From JAGQIB01 sp041393395 (GTDB lineage: Bacteria; ARS69): a stretch of 64,000 bases of DNA. Shown here piece by piece: positions 19,001 to 28,000 of the stretch. The notes under the pieces were generated by a model. It was given only the letters and a program-made list of their open reading frames with translations. It ran no database searches and was not told where the DNA came from. The DNA lies in the NCBI GenBank assembly GCA_041393395.1, contig JAWKKG010000004.1, positions 186,001 to 250,000 on the forward strand. Reading direction: 5' to 3'. The position numbers and the translations under genes were made by a program. The stretch's first letter is position 1. Each line of letters starts with the position of its first letter.

Positions 19001-22000
19001 GAGCGCATCCAGCTCGCCGTAGGTGATCCGCCGATCCTCGAGGACGGCGGCCGCCCGGTCCGGATCGACGGCCACCTGCTCGCGGAACCGGGAGAGCACG
19101 GATCGGGACGCGGTCCGGAGACGATCGAGTCCGCTCCACTCGCGGAGTGTCCGTTCCCGCTCGGCGGGTTGCAGGAGGGGCACGGTGTGGACCGGAACGT
19201 CCGGATCGTGGATCGCCGCCTCGAGCACGCGTGCGGTGTGTCGCCACAATCGCGCGATCGTGTCGCGGTCGAAGAGCTCGGTGCTGAACTCGATCGCGCC
19301 CGTGATCGCGTCGGCGTCGAGCGACGCGTCGGCGGCGAGGATGCGGGATTCGGCCGGCTCGAGGGACACGGTGAGATCGAACGTCGACGTGTTCGTCGGT
19401 GCCTCGAACGCGCGCAGCGTGACGTCGCCGAGGTCGAGCGGCGCCACGGGCGCGTTCTGCCAGGCGAACATCACCTGGAACAGGGGCGTGCGCGAGAGAT
19501 CGCGTTCGGGCTGGACCGCCTCGACCACCCGCTCGAACGGGACGTCCTGATTCGCGTAGGCGAGCAGGGACGACTCGCGAATGCGCCCGAGCAGATCACG
19601 GTACGAAAGGGAGCTGCCGTGGGTGCGCGCGCGGATCACGAGCGTGTTCACGAAGCACCCGATCAGGGATTCGGATTCCGGTGTCGTGCGGTTCGCGACG
19701 GGAGATCCGATGCCGAAGTCGTCCTGACCGGACCACCGGGACAGCACGGCGGCGAAGGCCGCCAGAACGACCATCGAAGCGGTCGTGTCCTCGCGGCCGG
19801 CCAGCTCGGTCGCGGCGCGGGCGAGATCGCCGGGGAGGTGCACGGGGAGCGAGTCGCCCGCGTAGCTGGGACGCGCCGGGCGCGGACGATCCGTGGGGAG
19901 CGTGAGGACCGGGAGTCCGTCGAGGGCGTCCCGCCAGACGTCGAGCTGCCGCTCCCGCACGCCGCCGTCGAGCCACGCGCGCTGCCACGCGGCCCAGTCC
20001 GCGTACTGGATCCGGAGCTCGGGAAGCTCGGGAGCGCGCCCCGCGCGACGCGCCACGTAGGCGGCTCCGAGCTCGCGTCCGAGAACCCCGATCGACCAGC
20101 CGTCGGCCGCGATGTGGTGCACCGAGAGCGCGAGGACGTGATCGCGTGACCCCAGCCGGAAGAGTCGGGCGCGCAGCACGGGGCCGCGGGCGAGATCGAA
20201 CGGCTCGCGCGCGAGCGCCGCGGCCCGCGTCGCGGCTTCCGGTTCCCGGTCCGGAGCGGGCAGGGACTCGAGACTCTCCACCGGGAGTCGGATCTCCGAC
20301 GCCTCGTGGATGGTCTGCTGCGGCTCGCCGTCCTCTTCGACAAAACAGGTCCGCAGTGTCTCGTGCCGCGCCACGACGTCTCCGAGCGCGGCCTCCAGCG
20401 CACGCGCGTCGAGCGGTCCCGTGAGTCGCAGCGAAGCGGCGATGTTGTACGCGGCGCTGTCCGGCTCCAGTCGATCGAGGAACCAGAGGCGACTCTGCGC
20501 ATCCGATACGCGCCGACGTTCCGGCTCGGCGGCGCGTTCGACCGCAGCCAGTTCCCGACGTGGCGTGCGGTCGATCCGTCGTGCGAGGTCGCGGATCGTG
20601 GGACGCTCGAACACGGCGCGGATCGGCAGCTCCACGCCGAATGCGGAACGGACGCGCGCGATCACGCGCATCGCGTGCAGCGAGTGGCCGCCGGCTTCGA
20701 AGAAGTCCTGCTCCGCAGAGACTTCGCCGATCTCCAGGACGTCGCGCCAGATCTCCGCGAGCCGGAGCTCGGTGGGCGTCGCGGGCTCGTCCACTCGCGC
20801 GGCGACGTCCGACCGACCCGGCCGCGGGAGCGCGCGCCGATCCACCTTGCCCACCGGCGTCAGCGGCATCTCCTCCAGGAACACGAACCGCGCGGGGATC
20901 ATCGCGCCGGGGAGACGATCCGCGAGCTGCCGGCGGATCTCCGCCGGATCGTGGATCTCCGGCGCCACCACGTAGCCGACGATCTCGGTCGCGCCCGCCT
21001 CGCCCGCGACCACGACCGCGGCCGCGCGCACGCTCGGCAACGAGGCGAGCGCGGCCTCCACCTCGCCGATCTCCACCCGGATCCCGCGGATCTTCACCTG
21101 CCCGTCGCGCCGTCCCAGGAACTCGAGGCGGCCGTCCGGGCGTCGGCGCGCGCGATCACCGGTCTCGTACAGACGCGAGCCCGGCGGGCCGAACGGGTCC
21201 GGCCGGAACCGCTCGGCCGTGAGATCCGGCCGCGACGAATAGCCGCGGGCGAGTCCCGCGCCGCCGAGCCAGAGGTCGCCCGGGGCGCCGACCGGCACCG
21301 GCCGCAGAAGATCGTCGAGGAGGTACGCGACCGTGTTCGGGATCGGTCGCCCGATCGGAACCGGCTCCTCGACGACGTCGCCGGGCGCGAGGATCTCCAC
21401 CGTGGAGTAGGTCGTCGTCTCCGTGGGGCCGTAGCCGTGCACGAGGCGGCCGCGGGAGTGCGCGAGGAAACGTCGAGTGGCCGCGGGGGACAGGAGATCG
21501 CCGCCGACGTGCACCTCGTCGATCGCTCCGATCGCGTCCGGCTCGGCTTCGACCATCACGTGGAACAATCCGGTCGGGAACACCGCGGTGTCGATCCCGT
21601 GCTCGCGGATGAGCTCCGCGAGGGTCGACGGCGCGAGCAGGCCGGCCGGGGCGACCACGAGACGACCGCCGTGCAGGAGCGGCGTCCACAGATCGAAAGT
21701 GGAGGCGTCGAACGAGAGGACGTTCGCGTGCAGCACCGCGCGTCCCGGTCCGCGACGGGCGTGGCCATCCGAGAGGACGAGATTGAGCACGCCGCCGTGC
21801 GTCGTCTCGATTCCCTTGGGCTCGCCGGTCGAGCCCGAGGTGAACAGCACGTACGCGAGGGAGGCGGGACGGACTCGCGGAAACTCCGGGTCCGGGAGTT
21901 CGTGTCCTTCGCGGCGCAGTTCGTCGGGGGCAACAGCCGGTCGGTTCGCGATCGGAGCGTGCCCGATCACGATCGATACGCCCGCGTCCTCGATCATCCG

Positions 22001-25000
22001 GCCGAGCCGCGGCGCGGGCGAAGCGGGATCCAGCGGGACGTAGGCGCCGCCGGCCCGCAGCACGGCGAGCGCGGCGACCGGAAAAGCCGAGGAACGGGGG
22101 AGCGCGAGGCCCACGCGGTCCTCGGCCCGCATTCCCCGGGCGCGGAGGGCGCGGGCGATCTCGAGCGAACGACGCCGCACCGATTCGTACGAGAGTGATT
22201 CGGTCCCCTCGACGATTGCGACGTCCTCGCCGTGCCGCTCCGCGATCTCGTCGAAGCGTGCCACGATCGACTGCGCCTCGGGAATCGGGCGCGACGTGTC
22301 GTTCCAGACGTCCACGAGCATTCGCCGCTCGTCCGCGTCGACGGTTGTCACATCGCGCAGCCGAGCGTCCGGATGCGACAGGATCTCCTCGATCGCCCGG
22401 GCGAGTCGCGCGAGCAGGTCGCGCGCGGCGTCCTCGTCCAGTCGCGATCGGTCCACCAGCGCACGGAACGAAAGCGATTCCTCGCCCTGCGCGACCAGGG
22501 TCAGGGGATAGTTGGTCTCCTCGTGCAACGTCTGGTCGACGATCGTGAACGTCGAGCGGCGCGCCAGCGCGGCGACGTCGATGGGATAGTTCTCGAACAC
22601 GAGCAGCGAGTCGAACAGCTGGGCGTGGGCGGGGATCGGCGCGAGGCGCTGCACGTCCGCGAGCGGCGCGTCCTCGTACTGGCGGAGTTCGGCCGCCTCC
22701 CGCTGGATCCGATGCAACCACGTTCGCACGGTCTCCTGCGGATCGAGGCGCACTCGCATCGGCAACGTGTTGATGTAGAGGCCCACGGCCGACTCGATAT
22801 TGGCGACGGGCGCGTTGCGGCCGGAGGAAGTCACGCCGAACACGACGTCGCGTTCGCCGCTCATCTCCGAGAGCACGAGCGCCCAGGCGCCCTGCAACAC
22901 GGTGCTCGCGGTGACGCCGAGGTCGCCGGCGCGCTCCTGCGTCGCGGGCGGTGCGCCGGCGGTCAGGACGCGGCAGCCGGTCGCGTCGCGTCGCCGCAGA
23001 GGCGGCAGCGGGGTGGGGGTCGTGAATCCGGCCAGCGCATCGCGGAAGAAGCGCTCGACGTCCGCCCGCGGTCGCTGCGCTCGCCACGCCGCGAAGTCGC
23101 GGGCGGCCGTGGTCACCGGTCGCGCGGGCGCCGTCCGCGACTCGTACGCCTCGAACACGGTCTCGAGGAGCAGCGGCAGCGACCACCCGTCGAGCAGCAG
23201 GTGATGGTGCGTGAACACGACACGGATTCGTCGGCCGTCGATCGGGTACAGGTCCAGGCGCGCGAGCGGCGCCCGCGTCACGTCGAAGCTCCGCACGCGA
23301 CAGGCGGCCTGGCACTCGACGAGCGTCGGCGGAGCCTCGGTGTGGATCGTCACCGGCAGCTCGGCCGTCGCGAGCACTCGCTGGGCCGGAGCGTCGCCCT
23401 CCAGCACGAATTCCGTGCGCAGCGCGTCGTGCGCGTCCACTGCCTGTTGCCAGGCGCGGACGAAGCGGTCCGGATCGACCGGCCCTTCGATCTCGAGCGC
23501 GAGCTGGGACACGTAAGGATCGTCGTCCCGGGACTCGAGCGCGTGGAACAGCATGCCTTCCTGCATCGGAGTGAGCGGCAGCCAGCTCGGCGAGTCCGGC
23601 GCGACCGGCGACGCGGCCCACCGGAGCGCGTTCGCGAATGCGATCTCGAGCGCGGCCCGTTCGTCGGAGTCGAACTCGGCGCTCGAGCACGAGACGCGAA
23701 GCTCGAGGCGACCGGCGAGAAGGAGCGCGTCGATCTCGAGCGAGTGGGTGCGCGGCGCGTCGGGAGCGCGGCGGGCGGAATCGGGCTCGACGATCCGAAC
23801 GAACAGGTCGGAACCCGCGGTCCACGAGTCGACGTCACCGAGGAAGTTGAACGCGATCTCGGGCGGAGGTCCGGGGTCCTGGCCGAGGAGGCGCAGCGCG
23901 TCGCGACCGCGCGGGGCGTCGCGGAGCGCGCGAGCCACGATCTGGGCGGCTCGGGACGGCATCAGGTCCGGAACGTCGCCGGGCCACGACCAGGTGACGG
24001 GACGCGTCTCCGTGAACCAGCCGACCGTGCGGGAGACGTCGACGTCGGGTGCGAGATCGCGGCCGTGCCCCTCGACCTCGATGCGCAGGCGACGCTCGCC
24101 CGTGTGGTCGGTCAGCGCGCGTCCCACCGCGGCGAGGAGCAGGCTCTCGATCGACGCCCCGGCTTCCGTGGCCGTGCGGACCAGGCGCTCGGTCGCCTGC
24201 TCCGACATCGTGCAGAGGAGCGTGGTGGTCGTGCCTTCGACGGGAAGTGGCCGAGGAACGGCGAGGTCCCGGGGCGGCACCGAATCGTGTTGCGCGGTGC
24301 GCGCCGGAAGGCGCCCCGCGCGCGCTGCGTCGGCGAGCGATCGCGCGTACTGTCCCGTGGAGGCGGTGCGCACGGGAAGTCGCGGTGCATCGCCGCGCCG
24401 ACGCGCCCGGTACGCACGTTCGAAGTCCTCCGCGAGCAGGCGCAGGGATACCCCGTCGACCACGAGATGGTGGGCCACCGTGATCCAGGCGTTGCCCGCC
24501 ACGCCGAACGCGATCACGCGACCGGACCCGAGATCGAGCGACTCCGCCAGCCGATCCGCCGCGCGGGCGATCGTCGCCTCGGGCGCCTCGTCCGGCTCCG
24601 CCTGGAACGAAGGGCAATCCGGGACCACGGAACCGACGGGCGCGAAGATCTGCTGCCACGTGCCGTCGGCGTCGCGCTCGAAGCGGGCGCGCAATGCGTC
24701 GTGGCGGTCGACGAGGTCGCGCACCGCGGCCGCTGCCGCCGCGCCGTCGAGCGGTTCCTGCGCCACGAGCGCGAGCGACAGGTTCCATCGATCCGGATGC
24801 GGGAACCCGCGCGAGAAGAACCAGTGCTGGATCGGCAGCAGCGGGGCGGGCCCCACGGCGACCGGAGCCGCCTCGGCGACCGCCGTGTCCTCGATCGCCC
24901 GGGCGAGCTCGGCCAGGGAGCCGTGCTGGAACATCGCGCGGGCGCTCACGGCGAGCCCCGCGTCGCGCGCCCGCGACACCGCCTGGATCACGAGGATCGA

Positions 25001-28000
25001 ATCGCCGCCGAGCGTGAAGAAGTTCGCATCGCGGCTCACTTCGCCGACCCGCAGGACCTCCCCCCAGATCGCAGCGAGGGTCCGCTCGGCGGCCGTGCGC
25101 GGCGGATCGTAGGCGCGGGGCGACGCCTCCGGCGCCGGGTCCGGCAGACGTCGCCGGTCGATCTTGTGGTTGGCCGTTCGTGGAAGGCGTTCGAGCGGGA
25201 CGAAGGCGGTCGGGATCAGCACCTCCGGAACGCGCGCGGCGAGCCAGTCCGTGATCGCACCGGCCTCGAACGCCACGCCTGGACGCGGAACGACCCACGC
25301 CACCAGGCGGAGTCCGGCGCCGAGGTCGCGCGCGAGCACCACCGCCTCCGCGAGATCGGGATGCGACTCGAGCAGCGCCTGCAGCTCGCCCGGCTCCACG
25401 CGCTGCCCGCGGATCTTGACCTGCGTGTCGGCGCGGCCGAGGAACTCGAGGCGGCCGTCCGAGAGGCGGCGCGCACGGTCTCCGGTCCGGTACACGCGGC
25501 TGCCGGGGGGACCGTGCGGGTCGGGGAAGAAGCGCTCCGCCGTGAGATCCGGGCGTCCGAGGTAGCCGCGGCTCACGGCCGGACCGCCGAGCCAGAGTTC
25601 GCCCGGAACCCCCGCCGGTACGACCTCGCCCCGCGTGTCCACCACACACGCCGAGGTGTGGGGGAGCGTGCGACCGATCGGCGGCGCGCTCCGGTCCGGC
25701 TCGGGACGGACGATCTCGTACGTGTTGTCGACCGTGGTCTCCGTGATCCCGTACGAGTTCAGGAGCCACGCCGAGTCCGACAGCGCCTCGCGGAAACGGG
25801 CCACGTCGGACGTCGACCAGGCGTCGGCGCCCACCGAGAAGATCCGGAAGGAGTCGAGTCTCCGGCCGTTTCGCACGGCCTCGGCCGCGAGCTCCCGGGC
25901 GGGAGCGGGCAGCATGTCCACGAACTCCGGTCGTCGCCTCTCGCACAGAGCGAACAGCGCTACCGGATCGAGCAGCGTGTCCCGGTCGCAGAGTACGAGC
26001 GTGGCGCCGGAGCCGAGCGCGCGCGTGAGATCCCCGGCGAACACGTCGAACCCGGGCGCCGCGACCTGGAGATGAACGCGCAGACGATCCAGACCGTAGG
26101 CCTCGTCCCAGGCGCTCCAGGCGGCGGCGACGTTCGCGTGCGTCACGCCCGCGCCCTTCGGTTCGCCCGTCGTGCCGGACGTGAAGATCACGTACGCGAG
26201 CGCCTCGGGATGGAGCGGCGCGTCGACGTTCGCGCAATCTCTCCCTGCGTCCGGATCGACGAACGGGAGCGACGTCGCGCGGGCGAGTTCCTCCGAGCCG
26301 ATCACGGCGCGGGCGCCGCAGCTCTCCGCGAGGAACCGCTGTCGCGCGATCGGCAACCCGGGATCCACCGGCACGAACGCGCCGCCCGCCTTCATCGCGG
26401 CGACGCACGACGCGATCAGCTCCGGCGATTTCGGAAGCGCCACGGCGACGCGCGAGTCGGTGGTGACTCCGCACTCCCGCAGCTTCCGCGCGATCGCGTT
26501 CGCGCGCTCGTTCAGCGCGCGGTACGACCAGCCGGTGTCCCCGTGCCAGAGCGCCGGCGCATCGGGCTCGAGCGCGGCCCAGGCCTCGAACCGCCGCGGC
26601 AGCAGCGCGGACTCGGTGGCGACGTTCGAGCTCGGCGGGTCGCCGAGTGCCGCCGTCCGGGCCGCGGGCGAGAGCAGCGGAAGTCGCGACACGGGAGTTT
26701 CCGGCGCCCCCGCGGCGCCGGCGAGCAGGGTGGAGAACGCGTCCGCGATCTCGTCGATCCGGGTCGCGTCGAAGAGATCGGTCCGGTACTCGTACTCGAT
26801 TGCGAGGGTGTCGCGATCGTCGGTGACGGTGACGGACAGATCGAACTGGGCGTGCCTTCGCGGCAGCGACGCGACGCGCGCTCGCAGCCCCGCGCCGAGG
26901 TCGACGCGGGCCGACGCGTCGGCGGCGAGGTCTCCGCGGACGACGTCGCCCACGCCCCGGAGCTCGAACATCACGTCGAAGAACGGCGAGCGGCTCGCGT
27001 CACGCTCCGGGGCGAGTCGCTTCACCAGCGTCGGGAACGGGAAGTCCTGTCCGCCGAGGGCCTCCGCGAGGCGTCCGCCGGTCTCGCGAACGAGAGTCGT
27101 GAATGCGGGATCGGCCGCGAGATCCGCGCGCAGCACGATCGAGTTCACGAGGTATCCCACGAGGTCGCTCCAGCGGGACCGGGTCCGGCCGGCCGCAGGC
27201 GCTCCCACCGTCACGTCGGGCTGCCCCGACAGGCGGGAGAGGAGCGCCTGGAAGCCGGCGAGAAGCACGGTGTAGAGCGTCACGTCGTGGCGCTGCGCGA
27301 GATCGCGGAGCGCTCGGGTCGTCGCGGCGTCGAGCGGGTGCGTCCGGAGTGCGCCGGCGAAGGTCGGAGACGCCGGACGTGGGCGCACGGTCGGAAGATC
27401 CAGTGGGGCCGACGGATCGGCGAGACGGGCGGCGGCGGCCCGGAAGTGCGCCTCGGCCCGCTCGCTCTCGAGGTAGGCGCGCTGCCAGGCGACGAACTCG
27501 GCGGGCGACGGAACGTCCGCGCGCGGGAGGCGGTCGCCGCGGGTCGCGCGGTCGTAGGCGTCGCGGAAGTCGCGAAGAACGATCGAGAGCGACCAGAGAT
27601 CCGCGATCACGTGGTGCGCGGCGAGGACGAGATACTCGTCACCATCCCGTGCCACGCGGGTGACGCGGAACAGGGGTCCCCGCTCGAGGTCGAAGGGCCG
27701 GTACGCGACGTCGGCGAGAACCGATTCGATCTCGCCGGCCCCGACCCCTTCGATCCGTCCCTCGTGGATGCGCTCGAAGGGAACGTCGAATCGCTGACGG
27801 AGATGCCCGCCCGGACGGACGATGCGGGCGCGCAAGGACGCGTGACGGCTGACGACGTCGCGCCAGGCGGCCTCGAACGCGGTCTCGTCGGGCGCGCCAT
27901 CGAGCCGCAGCGCGGAAGCGATCGTGTAGGCCGCGCCCTCGGGATCCAGGTCGTGCAGGAAGCAGAGGGCCTGCTGGCCGGCCGCGAGTTCGCACTCCGC

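Noticed and set aside
10136..20149. Several very long plus-strand frames across the NRPS gene
   Set aside because: Same antisense effect; the minus strand carries continuous, motif-complete NRPS modules.
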